Below are positions 42,119 through 51,125 of a stretch of 64,000 bases of DNA, in pieces. Within the stretch, counting starts at the first letter, position 1. The number at the start of each line of letters is the position of its first letter. The translations under genes were made by a program, and so were the position numbers. Below the pieces are notes generated by a model that ran no database searches, had not been told where the DNA came from, and saw only the letters and a program-made list of their open reading frames with translations. The stretch comes from Albibacillus kandeliae (GTDB lineage: Bacteria > Pseudomonadota > Alphaproteobacteria > Rhodobacterales > Rhodobacteraceae), in contig NZ_QEHM01000012.1 in assembly GCF_003116585.1 (NCBI RefSeq), positions 92,439-156,438 of the forward strand. The letters are read 5' to 3'.

Positions 42119-43462
42119 TTACCCCTCCTTCTCGATCTTGGTGAGGCTGTCGCGCAGGGCGATGCCATATTCATACTTGGCGGGGCAGGCAAAACCGCAG
42201 AGCGCGAGATCTTCCTCGTCCAGCTCCATCACGCCAAGCGCCTGGGCGGTGTCGGTATCCATCACCAGCAGCGAGCGCAGCAGCTGCGTCGGCAGGAAGT
42301 CCTGCGGCATCAGCGTCTCGAAGGTCCCGGTCGGCACCATCGCGCGACGGCCGCCGTTGAGGTTCGAGGTCAGCGCATAAAGCTTGTTGCTCAGCGCCGA
42401 ACCCAGCACCGGCTGCACCGCGTACTTCGATGCCATCGGGCGGATCCAGCCCATCGGGATCTGCTCGCGGTCTTCCTTGATCAGCGTCACCTGCCGGGCA
42501 TAGCGGCCCAGGTAGGCCGTCGCCCCCTGCCCCGCGCGGCCGCTCAGGATCGACCCCGAAATCACCCGCACCTGCTCCGAACCGGTCAGGTCGGCGGCGC
42601 AGAGCTCGGTCATCGAGGCTCCGGCAATGGTGCGGACAAGGCGCGGACGGCTGCACATCGGCCCGGTCAGGGCCACGATGCGGCGGCTGTCCAGCTTGCC
42701 GGTCAGCATCAGACGCCCGATGGCGATCACGTCGTGGTACCCGATGGTCCAGACGGTCTTGGACGCCGAGGGCGGTTCGAGGAAATGCATGTGCGTCCCC
42801 GCCAGCCCCGCCGGGTGCGGCCCGGAGAAGGCGACAGCGGTGATACCCGGCAGGTCGGCCCCAGGGATCGATGCGCCGGTCTCCTGGCAGAGATAGGTCT
42901 TGCCCTCGGTCAGCAGCGCGACCGCGGCAAGCCCGCGGGCAAAGGCCGCCGGATCGTCGTTGATGATCACCGCGGCATCCGCCGAGAGCGGCTCGCTGTC
43001 CATCGCGGTCACGTAGATCGCGGCGGGAGTCGCGTCCGCGGCAGGAACCTTCGAATAGGGCCGCGTCCGGAACGAGGTCCAGAGGCCCGAGGCGCAGAGG
43101 CGCTCGGCCACGCCCGCGGCGGTGCTGTCATCGCCCACCTGCGAAAAGTCCAGCGGCTCGGCGGCGGCGGGATCGACCTCGATCTCGACGCTGACGAGAA
43201 CACGGCGCGCGCCACGGTTGATCGCCTTGATTCGCCCCGAAACCGGCGCGGTGACCTGAACCTCGGGCGTGTCCTTGTGCGCGAGAATCGGCGCACCGGC
43301 GGCGACGACATCTCCCTCCTGAACCGCGAGGCGGGGCTTCAAGCCTATGTAATCCTGCCCCAGAACGGCAACGGTATGGACTGCTTCCTGGTCTTCTATC
43401 CCGTCGCCGGGCGCCCCCAGCACCGGCACATCCAGACCTTTTCTCAACTTGTGTTGCTGCAC
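42119..43462 (-). CDS. nqrA: Na+-translocating NADH:quinone reductase subunit A
   Basis: A 447-residue cytoplasmic subunit that binds the quinone. It starts at a GTG codon (43462) and opens with the typical [21 protein letters not shown], followed by the biotin-lipoyl-like fold [18 protein letters not shown]. It is the first gene of the operon. The gap of 164 bases to apbE must hold both divergent promoters. The ribosome-binding site is AGGACATAAGAC. The protein docks on NqrB and accepts electrons for ubiquinone. Confidence 0.96.
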   Translation of the reverse strand: MQQHKLRKGLDVPVLGAPGDGIEDQEAVHTVAVLGQDYIGLKPRLAVQEGDVVAAGAPILAHKDTPEVQVTAPVSGRIKAINRGARRVLVSVEIEVDPAAAEPLDFSQVGDDSTAAGVAERLCASGLWTSFRTRPYSKVPAADATPAAIYVTAMDSEPLSADAAVIINDDPAAFARGLAAVALLTEGKTYLCQETGASIPGADLPGITAVAFSGPHPAGLAGTHMHFLEPPSASKTVWTIGYHDVIAIGRLMLTGKLDSRRIVALTGPMCSRPRLVRTIAGASMTELCAADLTGSEQVRVISGSILSGRAGQGATAYLGRYARQVTLIKEDREQIPMGWIRPMASKYAVQPVLGSALSNKLYALTSNLNGGRRAMVPTGTFETLMPQDFLPTQLLRSLLVMDTDTAQALGVMELDEEDLALCGFACPAKYEYGIALRDSLTKIEKEG

Positions 43463-43626
43463 GTCTTATGTCCTGTCGATTTTCCGGCTGTCTTATGCGA
43501 CAGCGAGCCACGGTTTGGAAGGCGGTTGGGCGTACTTATTAAATCCGTGTTGATCCCAGTGCCGTTCTGCCTCAGAAGCAAGCTGAACGCACCTTAGTAA
43601 ATTCGCAGCTTATCCGGAGTAGGCCC

Positions 43627-44658
43627 GTGTCTAACCCTCTTCTCCTTTCTCGCCGTAGCTTCATGGTCATGCCGCTTGCCCTGGCAGCCTGCAAGAAAGG
43701 ATGGTCCGTCCTCGAACTGAGCGGACTGACGATGGGAACCAGCTACTCGATCACCGCCATCGACCACAGCAAGGAGGTCAAGCAGGCCGATCTGCAGGCA
43801 GCGGTCGACACCGCGCTTGCCCGGGTGAACACGCAGATGTCGAACTGGGACGCGACCTCGGAAATCTCGCGTTTCAATGCCGCCTCCGCAGGTGAAACGC
43901 TGTCCGTCTCGCCCGAACTTTTCCATGTGATGCAAGCAGCTTCCGACGTTCACGCCGCCAGCGGCGGCGGCTTCGACGTGACCGTGGGCGCGCTGATCGA
44001 CCTCTGGGGCTTCGGCGCCGGGCACACCCGCACCGACATGCCCAGCGACAGCGACATCGCACAGGCGATGGCCTGCTGCGGCCAGTCGCAGTCGGTCGAA
44101 CTGGGCAACGGCTCCTTCACCAAGCTCAAGTCCGAATCCGAGATTTACCTGTCCTCCATCGGCAAGGGCTTCGGCGTTGATCAGGTCGCGGCCGTGATGA
44201 AGGACTTCGGCATTACCGACTACATGGTCGAAATCGGCGGCGACCTCTACACCGCGGGCAAGAACCCCGATGGCCAGGCATGGCGAATCGGCATCGAGAC
44301 CCCGCAGAGCTTCGATCGCGGCGTGATGAAGGTCGTCGGCGTCTCCGACATGGGCATGGCGACCTCGGGCGACTACCGCAACTTCTTCGACTACGACGGC
44401 AAGCGCTACTCGCACATCATCGACGCCACCACCGGCCGCCCGGTCACCCACGATACCGCATCGGTGACCGTGCTGACCGAGAACGCGATGCTGGCCGACG
44501 CATGGGCCACCGCCCTGCTCGTCCTCGGCCGCGAGCGCGGTCTCGAAATCGCAAATGAGCGTGAGATGGCGGTGCTGTTCATTGACCGCGACGCCGGAAA
44601 CACCACATCCGGGTTCAAGACCATCGCCTCCGAGCGTTTCGCGGCCCTCACCGCCTGA
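43627..44658 (+). CDS. apbE: FAD:protein FMN transferase (ApbE), lipoprotein
   Basis: A 343-residue enzyme that attaches FMN to threonine in NqrB and NqrC using FAD as donor. The start is GTG 43627 with GGAG 7 bases upstream. The N-terminus holds RRSFMV and the lipobox LAAC (Cys22), so it is membrane-tethered on the outside. Family motifs: LTMGTSYSI, NTQMSNWD, SSIGKGFGVDQVAA, EIGGDLYTAGKN and SHIIDATTGRPVTHDTASVTVL. It is divergent from nqrA and followed by nqrM, so it is dedicated to this complex. In many bacteria these two genes lie downstream of nqrF instead. Confidence 0.95.
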   Translation: MSNPLLLSRRSFMVMPLALAACKKGWSVLELSGLTMGTSYSITAIDHSKEVKQADLQAAVDTALARVNTQMSNWDATSEISRFNAASAGETLSVSPELFHVMQAASDVHAASGGGFDVTVGALIDLWGFGAGHTRTDMPSDSDIAQAMACCGQSQSVELGNGSFTKLKSESEIYLSSIGKGFGVDQVAAVMKDFGITDYMVEIGGDLYTAGKNPDGQAWRIGIETPQSFDRGVMKVVGVSDMGMATSGDYRNFFDYDGKRYSHIIDATTGRPVTHDTASVTVLTENAMLADAWATALLVLGRERGLEIANEREMAVLFIDRDAGNTTSGFKTIASERFAALTA

Positions 44659-44693
44659 ACCGCTTTCCCCGGAACCGAACGCAGGGCTAACAC

Positions 44694-44933
44694 ATGTCGA
44701 CCTTCCTTCTGGCTTTCGGACTGCTGATGATCGTCATGGCGGGCATGGCGATTGGCGTGATGTTCAGCGGGCGCACCATCAAGGGCAGCTGCGGCGGGCT
44801 GAACGCCGTCGCAGGCGCCGACAAGTGCCTTGTCTGCAAGAAGGACATCGACCCCGACAGCCCGCTGCGCGACCGGCTGGAATGCCCGCGCGCGCGCCAG
44901 ATGCTGGAACGGGCCGAGGCCAGAACCAACTAG
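44694..44933 (+). CDS. nqrM: Na+-NQR maturation protein NqrM
   Basis: A 79-residue membrane protein with one N-terminal helix and four cysteines (Cys33, Cys45, Cys48, Cys64) in the order KGSCGG, DKCLVCKK, RLECPR. NqrM is needed for assembly of the iron centre in the NqrD/E membrane part, and Cys33 is the critical residue in Vibrio; it is present here. It lies 35 bases after apbE and forms a two-gene unit with it. Confidence 0.95.
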   Translation: MSTFLLAFGLLMIVMAGMAIGVMFSGRTIKGSCGGLNAVAGADKCLVCKKDIDPDSPLRDRLECPRARQMLERAEARTN

Positions 44934-44961
44934 GCGCCCCGCGCTCTCCCTCAAATCACGA

Positions 44962-44994
44962 CCTGCCCGGCGTCACCCCGTGGTGACGGGCAGG
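44962..44994. terminator. hairpin downstream of nqrM
   Basis: CCTGCCC and GGGCAGG arms enclose an inner GTCACC-CCGT-GGTGAC hairpin; together they form a long imperfect stem. It covers the 3-prime end of the small minus-strand gene at 44973, so it can terminate nqrM and that gene alike. Confidence 0.6.
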
Positions 44995-45155
44995 AACCCC
45001 AGCGTCAGCAGCGCGGCGGCGGCCACCAGACCGAACAGCCACAGCTTGCTGCGCGGCCCTTCGGCCTTCCACACCCGCCGATAGCTGTATCCCGCAAGGC
45101 AGGCGATCACGAACAGCACCGTGGCCATCGCCGGAGAAAGTGCGAACTCGCCCAA
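44973..45155 (-). CDS. small two-helix membrane protein
   Basis: A 60-residue protein of about two membrane helices: MATVLFVIACLAGYSYRRVW, then SKLWLFGLVAAAALLTLGFLP. Start TTG 45155 is preferred over upstream starts because AAGGGAG lies 7 bases before it and the frame upstream does not look like protein. It is convergent with nqrM and divergent from the CBS gene. I recognise no family. Its placement beside the maturation gene of NQR is suggestive only. It is short, but it has a good ribosome-binding site, a positive-inside pattern and protein-like composition. Confidence 0.6.
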   Translation of the reverse strand: MGEFALSPAMATVLFVIACLAGYSYRRVWKAEGPRSKLWLFGLVAAAALLTLGFLPVTTG

Positions 45156-45235
45156 GTTGTGCTCCCTTGCCGGAAATCGTTTACCCGGCCGCGTTTTGCA
45201 ATACGTTGTAGGGGGAGAACAAGGGAGAGACTGCC

Positions 45236-45757
45236 ATGCCTGCTTCTTATACGCCAAAGACCCGCGACTCGGTCGAGCACGAAAAGACCAACAGCCAGTC
45301 GCTCGACACCAACCTGCCCGCCGCGCAGGTCACGGTGCGTCACGTTCTGGACAGCAAGGGGAGAGACCTGTTCTGGATCACCCCCGACACCACCGTGGGT
45401 AAGGCCGTCGAGGTTCTGCGCGACAAGCGCATCGGCGCGCTTCTGGTCCGGGACGAGGAAGGGATCCTTCTCGGCATCCTCTCGGAGCGCGACATCGTGC
45501 GCCGTCTGGCCGATACCCCGGGCCGCACCCTGCCCCAGACCGTGGCCGAACTGATGTCGAAAGAGGTGCAGACCACCAGCCCCGGCGAATCGCTCGTCCG
45601 CGTGCTGCGGCGCATGACCGATGGCAGGTTCCGCCACATGCCGGTGATGGAGGATGGCCTGCTGATCGGGATGATCTCGATCGGCGACGTGGTGAACTAT
45701 CGCCTGACCGCGCTGGAATACGAGGCGCTCAAGCTCAAGCAGCTGATCGTCGGCTGA
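45236..45757 (+). CDS. CBS-domain pair protein
   Basis: A 173-residue cytoplasmic protein with two CBS domains. Domain one has DLFWITPDTTVGKAVEVLRDKRIGALLVRDEEGILLGILSERDIVRRL; domain two has VQTTSPGESLVRVLRRMTDGRFRHMPVMEDGLLIGMISIGDVVNYRL. Such stand-alone pairs bind AMP, ATP or NAD and act as energy sensors. The ATG at 45236 follows AAGGGAG. It is probably a single-gene unit, with a hairpin behind it. The partner protein is not known. Confidence 0.9.
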   Translation: MPASYTPKTRDSVEHEKTNSQSLDTNLPAAQVTVRHVLDSKGRDLFWITPDTTVGKAVEVLRDKRIGALLVRDEEGILLGILSERDIVRRLADTPGRTLPQTVAELMSKEVQTTSPGESLVRVLRRMTDGRFRHMPVMEDGLLIGMISIGDVVNYRLTALEYEALKLKQLIVG

Positions 45758-45777
45758 CCCCGGCGCCAACGCTCACC

Positions 45778-45810
45778 GGCCGGCCTTCACCTCGATTCCG
45801 AGGGCCGGCC
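45778..45810. terminator. bidirectional hairpin between CBS and PLD genes
   Basis: Two GGCCGGCC arms (45778-45785 and 45803-45810), each self-complementary, are separated by 17 bases that include the stop codon of the minus-strand PLD gene. It is a plausible terminator for both convergent genes. Confidence 0.5.
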
Positions 45811-47304
45811 CTCTCTCCCGCGCCCTGCAAGGCGCCGCATGTGACCGCGCAGCCGGTCGCTCCATCCCTTGAACAGGCCACGCTTTCCCAGCGGCTCAAA
45901 GATCGCGTCCGGCTCCACCGGGTCCAGTATCTCGTTGTCCGCGATCACCGCCTCGATGGTGCTCAGTTCGGGCATCTCGAAGTCGATCAGCGTCCGCCCC
46001 CCTGACTGCGCGCGCAGCGCGTCGATGGCGGCGATCAGCGATCCGCGCCGCGCCAGCTCCTCCGCGACCGCCTCTGGCGTCGTGTCGAGGTGCTCGGCGA
46101 TCAGGTCGTTGCGCCGCAGGGCAATGCGCTCGGCCACGTCCTCGCCCGAGGTCGCATCCTTGCTCAGCACCACGTCGCATTCGGTATCGAAGCGCAGCGA
46201 GCGGTTGTTGAAGTTGGAAGAGCCCACGCGGATATAGCTGTCGTCCACCACCATCACCTTGGCGTGGACATAGATCTCCTCCCCCTTCGCGGTCACCGGA
46301 TGGTAAAGCCGCAGCCGGTCGTGCCGGTCGACCCGTTCCAGCGCCTCCATCAGCCGCGCCCGCGCACTGTCCATGGCGATGGGCTCCAGCCAGCCTTCCG
46401 CCGAAACCGGGTTGATGATGACGATCTCCGGCCCGTCCTCCTCGACCAGCCTGCAGGCGATGGCCTGCGCCACCCGGCGCGAGGCAAAGTACTGGCTCTC
46501 GGCATAGATGATGTTCTTGGCCGAGTTGATCAGGTCGATATACATGCTCTCGATCTCGTGGACCGGCTCGTGTTCCGCCGTCTCGGGCCAGGTCCGCGCG
46601 ATGGCAATGCGGATGTCGTTCAGCTCCGGTTCCAGCCCATCGGGCCAGCACGACCCCGTCGCCTCGACCGGCGGCAGGGTCTCTCCCGTCGCCGCCGCCC
46701 AGCGCTCGCGCGCAAGGTCGCCCATCGCCCGCGCCGCCGGCCCGTCAAAGGCGCTGGTCGCATCGTGCCAGGGTTTCATGATCGTTCCGTTCGGCGCGGT
46801 CCGGATCGGGTCGTCGTCCTTGTGGGCCCGGCTGTCCAGCCGCCCGATGGTCATGTCGATGCCCCCGCAAAAGGCCATGCGGTCGTCGATCACCACGATC
46901 TTCTGATGGTGCGACCCCGCAAAAGGATGCGCGCTGTCCAGTTGCAGCGTGATCCGCTTGTGCCACTTCCACTGCAGGATCTTCACCAGCGTATTGCCCC
47001 GGAACACCGCCTTGAATGCCCCCGTGTCCCAGCGCAGCAACCGGATCTCCAGCGAAGGCGTCCGGTTCGCCAGCCACAGGATGAAATCGCCAAGCGTCTC
47101 CGGCCCTTCCGCCGTCTCGCTGCCAAGCTTGATGCGCGCATCGAAATCCCAGCCGATCAGGTAGATGCTGTGCTGCGCCCGGGTCATCGCCTCGCGCACG
47201 GCGACGAAGTAATCCGCACCGTCGACGATCATCGCGAACCGGCCGGCGTCCTCGACCCGCCAACAGTTCTTCCCCGGTTGAAACAAGGTATCGGACCCCG
47301 TCAT
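45787..47304 (-). CDS. phospholipase D-like phosphodiesterase (second PLD protein)
   Basis: A 505-residue PLD family protein without a signal peptide or membrane anchor. Two complete HKD motifs: HHQKIVVIDDRMAFCGGIDM and VHAKVMVVDDSYIRVGSSNF. It differs from the protein at 18687 in length and in lacking the N-terminal helix; it resembles the cytosolic cardiolipin synthase/PLD group (opening FQPGKNCWRVEDAGRFAMIVDGADYF). It could make or remodel phospholipids or cleave another phosphodiester. It is transcribed alone. Confidence 0.86.
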   Translation of the reverse strand: MTGSDTLFQPGKNCWRVEDAGRFAMIVDGADYFVAVREAMTRAQHSIYLIGWDFDARIKLGSETAEGPETLGDFILWLANRTPSLEIRLLRWDTGAFKAVFRGNTLVKILQWKWHKRITLQLDSAHPFAGSHHQKIVVIDDRMAFCGGIDMTIGRLDSRAHKDDDPIRTAPNGTIMKPWHDATSAFDGPAARAMGDLARERWAAATGETLPPVEATGSCWPDGLEPELNDIRIAIARTWPETAEHEPVHEIESMYIDLINSAKNIIYAESQYFASRRVAQAIACRLVEEDGPEIVIINPVSAEGWLEPIAMDSARARLMEALERVDRHDRLRLYHPVTAKGEEIYVHAKVMVVDDSYIRVGSSNFNNRSLRFDTECDVVLSKDATSGEDVAERIALRRNDLIAEHLDTTPEAVAEELARRGSLIAAIDALRAQSGGRTLIDFEMPELSTIEAVIADNEILDPVEPDAIFEPLGKRGLFKGWSDRLRGHMRRLAGRGREGRPSESR

Positions 47305-47576
47305 TGCCAGCTCCTGCGCACCTGACCCGGGAGTTTAACGCCCCCGGCGCGGATTTGGTCCATGACATTTTCACAAATACGCGGCCCCACCGACGGGAGG
47401 CACCCGGTCGCGGGCGCGCGGACGCCAGCCCGCGCAACCGGCGCTCATTGGAGCAGGATATCATCACCCGCCCGTCACAACTCCCGGTTCTCCGGCAAAC
47501 CGGTTGAAAAAAGTATCGTTTTCACGGCGGGCCGTTACAACTCACCGGAAAGAAGGTCATGAACAAGGAACCAGCC

Positions 47577-48191
47577 ATGGAATTCATCGAAACTCTCGAG
47601 AGCCTGCGGGAGGTCTACGGCGCCGCCAGCGAGGGCGCGCTCAAGAAACAGATGGCAGTGCTGGATCCCCATGCCCGCGCCTTTCTCGCCCGCTCGCCCT
47701 TTGCGGCGATCGGCACCCAGACTCCCGGCGGCCTTGGTGACGTGTCGCCCCGTGGCGACGGTCCCGGCTTCGTCCGCGTCCTCGATGACCACACCATCGC
47801 GATCCCCGACCGGCCGGGCAACAGGCGGCTCGACACGATGGAGAACATCGTCCGCAACCCGGCGGTCAGCCTGCTGTTCATGATCCCCGGCATGAACGAA
47901 ACCCTGCGGATCAACGGCAAGGGCCGGATCACGACCGACCCGGCGCTCTGCGAAACGCTCGGCATGAACGGCCGCCCGGCCCTCTCCGTGCTCGTGATCG
48001 AGGTGCAGGAGGTCTACATGCACTGCGCCAAAGCCTACATCCGCTCGGGCCTGTGGAAGCCCGAGACATGGCCGGACCGCAGCGAGATGCCGAGCCTCGG
48101 AGAAATCCTGCGCGACCAGACCGCCATCGCCGAGGAAGCCAGCAAGATCGACGAACGGCTGGAAGAGAATTACCGCACCCAGCTCTGGTAG
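47577..48191 (+). CDS. pyridoxamine 5-phosphate oxidase-fold flavoprotein (MSMEG_1061 family)
   Basis: A protein of about 204 residues with the split-barrel FMN-binding fold: FLARSPFAAIGTQTPGGLGDVSPRGDGPGFVRVLDD, TIAIPDRPGNRRLDTMENI and VSLLFMIPGMNETLRINGKGRI. These segments mark the MSMEG_1061-type PPOX group, probable FMN or F420-like reductases. The start is uncertain: ATG 47577 has AAGGA 7 bases before it, whereas ATG 47559 would add six residues. The gap upstream of 272 bases holds the promoter. Its role is unknown. Confidence 0.87.
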   Translation: MEFIETLESLREVYGAASEGALKKQMAVLDPHARAFLARSPFAAIGTQTPGGLGDVSPRGDGPGFVRVLDDHTIAIPDRPGNRRLDTMENIVRNPAVSLLFMIPGMNETLRINGKGRITTDPALCETLGMNGRPALSVLVIEVQEVYMHCAKAYIRSGLWKPETWPDRSEMPSLGEILRDQTAIAEEASKIDERLEENYRTQLW

Positions 48192-48227
48192 GCCGGTGCC
48201 GACGGCGCCCCCCGGGCCGGGGGCGCC

Positions 48228-48722
48228 TCAGGCGGCGCCGCTTCCCGGCACCACCGCCAGCCGCACGGCTGCCCCATTGCGCGACGAGGTTTGGCGACCC
48301 TCCAGCAGGGCGCAGAGCGACAGGGCGGCATGCACCACCGCCCCTTCGATGCGACCAGCCGTGAGCAGCGCCAGCAGATGCCGCGCCTCCCGCGTTTCAT
48401 CCGCCCGGATGTGGGCCAGAAGCGAAAGGATCATCCGCTCGTCGGTGGTCAGCGTTTCGCGCGCCTCGGAGCAAAAGGCGTCCCCGTGGGTCAACGCGCG
48501 GCCCCGGCTCTGCAGCAGCGCGCCGACAAAGGCCTGCGTGCGATGTGCAATGGCCAGCCCGCGCCCCTCGCCCCAGACCTCGGCGGCAAGATCATAGCCC
48601 TGCCGCCAATCGCGCCCCGCCGAAGCCTGCAGGGCCGAGAGAAAGCAGCGCAGCACCGGCAGCAGCCTGCGTTCGACCGGGTCCAGCGCCTCGACCATCG
48701 GTTCGCTCATCGCCTGTGTCAT
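48228..48722 (-). CDS. hypothetical protein, paralogue of upstream neighbour
   Basis: A 164-residue soluble, mostly helical protein. No signal or membrane segment is seen. Its middle (LTTDERMILSLLAHIRADETREARHLLALL) aligns in spacing with VTSEERRLMLALVAVGRGDAGSAHVETMLL of the gene just before it, and both share LDPVERRLLPVLRCFLSA-like and LTGAERGVLSVARCFFHSF-like openings, so they look like old duplicates. The start at 48722 overlaps the upstream stop as ATGA. It lacks the CPSC motif of its partner. I do not recognise a family. Confidence 0.7.
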   Translation of the reverse strand: MTQAMSEPMVEALDPVERRLLPVLRCFLSALQASAGRDWRQGYDLAAEVWGEGRGLAIAHRTQAFVGALLQSRGRALTHGDAFCSEARETLTTDERMILSLLAHIRADETREARHLLALLTAGRIEGAVVHAALSLCALLEGRQTSSRNGAAVRLAVVPGSGAA

Positions 48723-49231
48723 CCGCGCATCCCCAACAGCCCGCGACGGCGCCCGACCATATCGCGGCGCTCGGGCAGGATTTCCACGAGCTCCTCCATC
48801 GCCCCCAGCACCGGCGCGATATCGTTGCCTTCGCAGAGCAGCATGGTCTCCACATGGGCGCTCCCCGCATCCCCGCGCCCGACCGCGACAAGCGCCAGCA
48901 TCAGCCGCCGCTCCTCGGACGTGACCGCGCGCGAACAGGACGGGCAGCGCGCCGGGTTGAACATGAAGGTCGACCGCCGCGCACCGCGCACGGCCTGCAA
49001 CACGCCAAGGATACGATGGGCGATACCCGGCCCGGCCTCGGAACCAAAAAGCGCTTCGGTCTCGCTCAGCGCCTCCATCCAGGCCTGGCTCTCCGGCCGC
49101 GCAAAGCTATGGAAGAAGCAGCGCGCGACGCTCAACACCCCGCGTTCCGCACCCGTCAGGTTCAGGTCATCGACGCTCTCGCCCCGCGCCGGGGCGCGCC
49201 GTTCGCAACCGTGTCCGTTTGCCCCTGTCAT
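48719..49231 (-). CDS. hypothetical protein with CPSC motif, paralogue of downstream neighbour
   Basis: A 170-residue soluble protein. A helical start (LTGAERGVLSVARCFFHSFARPES) leads to the region FNPARCPSCSRAVTSEERRLM, where CPSC could bind metal or act as a redox pair, then a helical C-terminus (LGAMEELVEILPERRD). The start at 49231 is chosen because GAGGG precedes it and homology to the partner begins shortly after; 49297 is possible. It is translationally coupled to the next gene by a 4-base overlap. The partner has lost or never had the cysteine motif. The function is unknown. Confidence 0.68.
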   Translation of the reverse strand: MTGANGHGCERRAPARGESVDDLNLTGAERGVLSVARCFFHSFARPESQAWMEALSETEALFGSEAGPGIAHRILGVLQAVRGARRSTFMFNPARCPSCSRAVTSEERRLMLALVAVGRGDAGSAHVETMLLCEGNDIAPVLGAMEELVEILPERRDMVGRRRGLLGMRG

Positions 49232-49416
49232 TGCGCCCTCGCCCGACCGGTGGCGCGTGCCGTTGTCTTTCGCAATTCCGATGCTCCCAGCTGGCATCGC
49301 GGAATGCGATGCAACGTGATCCGACCGGGCGAACCGTCTCGCGGCGTGGCTGGGCGCGACTTACCTGACTATTTTAGTATGAATTGTCAACCGCGCATTT
49401 CGTCCCCGTCGGCGAC

Positions 49417-49436
49417 GGCCGGGGAACACCCCGGCC
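49417..49436 (-). terminator. hairpin downstream of the dihydroxyacetone-kinase operon
   Basis: GGCCGGGG-AACA-CCCCGGCC: an 8-bp perfect stem with a 4-base loop, about 35 bases beyond the kinase stop on the minus strand. It probably ends the operon. The rest of the 239-base gap shows no gene. Confidence 0.6.
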
Positions 49437-49470
49437 GCCATCGCCCCGGCGCGCATGGCGACAGGGAAGC

Positions 49471-51114
49471 TCAGGCAAAATCCTTCGAACGGCAGTCGGC
49501 GAGCCTCTCGAACAGGCGGGCGACGGCCTCGGCCCCCGGATCGACCTGCCCCTTCAATTGCTCGGCGTTCAGATAGGAGGATCGCCCCGCATTGGCCGTG
49601 GTCATGTCCGCGGTCCGGTTCGCCCCCTCTCGGGCCGCCCGGGCGGCTTGGGTCAACCCCTCGGGCAGGTTGTCCAGCGCGGGCAACAGGGCGTCGATCA
49701 TTGTCCGGTCCCCCTCCCGCGCGCCACCGATCTCCTGCATCCGGGCCAAGCCGACCTTCAGGGCCTCGCGCTGCGAATGCCCGCTCGACGCGGCATCCCC
49801 CGCCGCAGCAAAGAAGATCGCCAGCAGCACCCCGGAGGACCCGCCCATCGTCTCGCTCAATTCCAGACCGATCGCCCGGTAGAGCTGCGTGTGATCCGCC
49901 AGCGGAAGACGGTCCATCGCACTCAGCAAGGCCCGCGCGGCACCGGCAAGGGTCGAGCCGGTGTCACCATCCCCCGTCCGCGCATCAAGCAAGTTGAGAT
50001 CCGCCTCGGCCTCGATGAACACCTCGCAACAGCGGGTCAGGAACGCCCTCGTCTGCGGATGATCCGATGGCACCGGGCGGATCGGGCGCAGCCCGTCCGG
50101 CAGGGCCACGACGCGCACCTCGCCCAGCGTGGACAGCCCCGGCCACGCCACCAGCGGAGTCGTAGCCGAAAGCGCCTCGATACCTTCGGCGTCCGGCGCA
50201 TAGACAGACACCGAGAAACCGCGCATGTCGAGCGAGGTCATCATCGGCGATGGCCCGATCACATGCGTCAGCCGCTCCCCTATCGGCGACTTGGCAAGCT
50301 CGTAGGCCAGGATCTGCATCTCGAGGACAGAGGTCCCCCCGAGATTGTTCAGCAGCGCAACATAGGGCCTGCCGGGCTCCATCTGTTCGCTCAGCCGCTT
50401 CGACACCATCTGCATCGCCGTTTGGGCGTCGGAATAGCTGACCTGTTCAACCCCCGCCTCACCGTGGATGCCAAGGCCAAGCTCGGCCTTGCCGGGCAGG
50501 ATACGCTGCTCCTTGGGCGTGCCCGGAACCGTGCAGGTGTCGAGCGACATCCCGATCGATCTGGTCCCCGCGATCACCCGCTCGGCCGCCGCCGTCACGG
50601 TCTCCAGATCCGCGCCGCTCTGCGCCAGCGCGCCCGCGATCTTGTGAACGAACAGGGTCCCCGCAACGCCCCGCGCCTGCGGCAGATCGGGGAGCGCGAT
50701 GTCGTCGTCGACCACGACCATGCTGACCTTCAGGCCAAAGGCACGGGCGCGCTCGGCCGCAAGGCCAAAGTTGAGGCGGTCGCCGGTGTAGTTCTTGACG
50801 ATCAGCAGGCAGCCCGCCGGGCCGGTCACCGCGAGGATACCGGCAAGCACCGCATCCACCGATGGCGAGGCGAAGACGTCACCGCAGACCGCCGCCGTCA
50901 GCATCCCCTCTCCCACGAAGCCCGCATGCGCCGGCTCGTGACCGGACCCGCCGCCCGACACCAGCGCGACGGCGGACTTGTCCCAGTCGCTGCGCAACAC
51001 GACGCGGATGTGGGGATAACCGTCGAGCCGCGAAAGTGCCCCGCCAGACGCGCGGATCAGGCCGTCCACGGCCTCCGCGACAATGTCCTCTTTCTTGTTC
51101 ACAAACTGTGTCAC
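49471..51114 (-). CDS. dihydroxyacetone kinase family protein, fused DhaK-DhaL (ATP-dependent)
   Basis: A 547-residue single-chain kinase. Residues 1-330 form DhaK, with SGGGSGHEPAHAGFVGEGMLTAAVCGDVFASPS and the substrate-binding His in ELGLGIHGEAG. Residues of about 345-545 form DhaL, with the Mg-ATP motif DARTGDGDTGSTLAGAAR and GGSSGVLLAIFFAAAG. It phosphorylates a ketose by covalent hemiaminal binding to His. The fused ATP form differs from the PTS form of E. coli. In relatives the substrate may be dihydroxyacetone or a tetrulose such as erythrulose. The start is GTG 51114 with GGAGG 5 bases upstream. It is the last gene of an ABC operon, so the transporter likely brings the polyol or ketose (inference). 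Confidence 0.92.
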   Translation of the reverse strand: MTQFVNKKEDIVAEAVDGLIRASGGALSRLDGYPHIRVVLRSDWDKSAVALVSGGGSGHEPAHAGFVGEGMLTAAVCGDVFASPSVDAVLAGILAVTGPAGCLLIVKNYTGDRLNFGLAAERARAFGLKVSMVVVDDDIALPDLPQARGVAGTLFVHKIAGALAQSGADLETVTAAAERVIAGTRSIGMSLDTCTVPGTPKEQRILPGKAELGLGIHGEAGVEQVSYSDAQTAMQMVSKRLSEQMEPGRPYVALLNNLGGTSVLEMQILAYELAKSPIGERLTHVIGPSPMMTSLDMRGFSVSVYAPDAEGIEALSATTPLVAWPGLSTLGEVRVVALPDGLRPIRPVPSDHPQTRAFLTRCCEVFIEAEADLNLLDARTGDGDTGSTLAGAARALLSAMDRLPLADHTQLYRAIGLELSETMGGSSGVLLAIFFAAAGDAASSGHSQREALKVGLARMQEIGGAREGDRTMIDALLPALDNLPEGLTQAARAAREGANRTADMTTANAGRSSYLNAEQLKGQVDPGAEAVARLFERLADCRSKDFA

Positions 51115-51125
51115 AGGGTCCTCCC

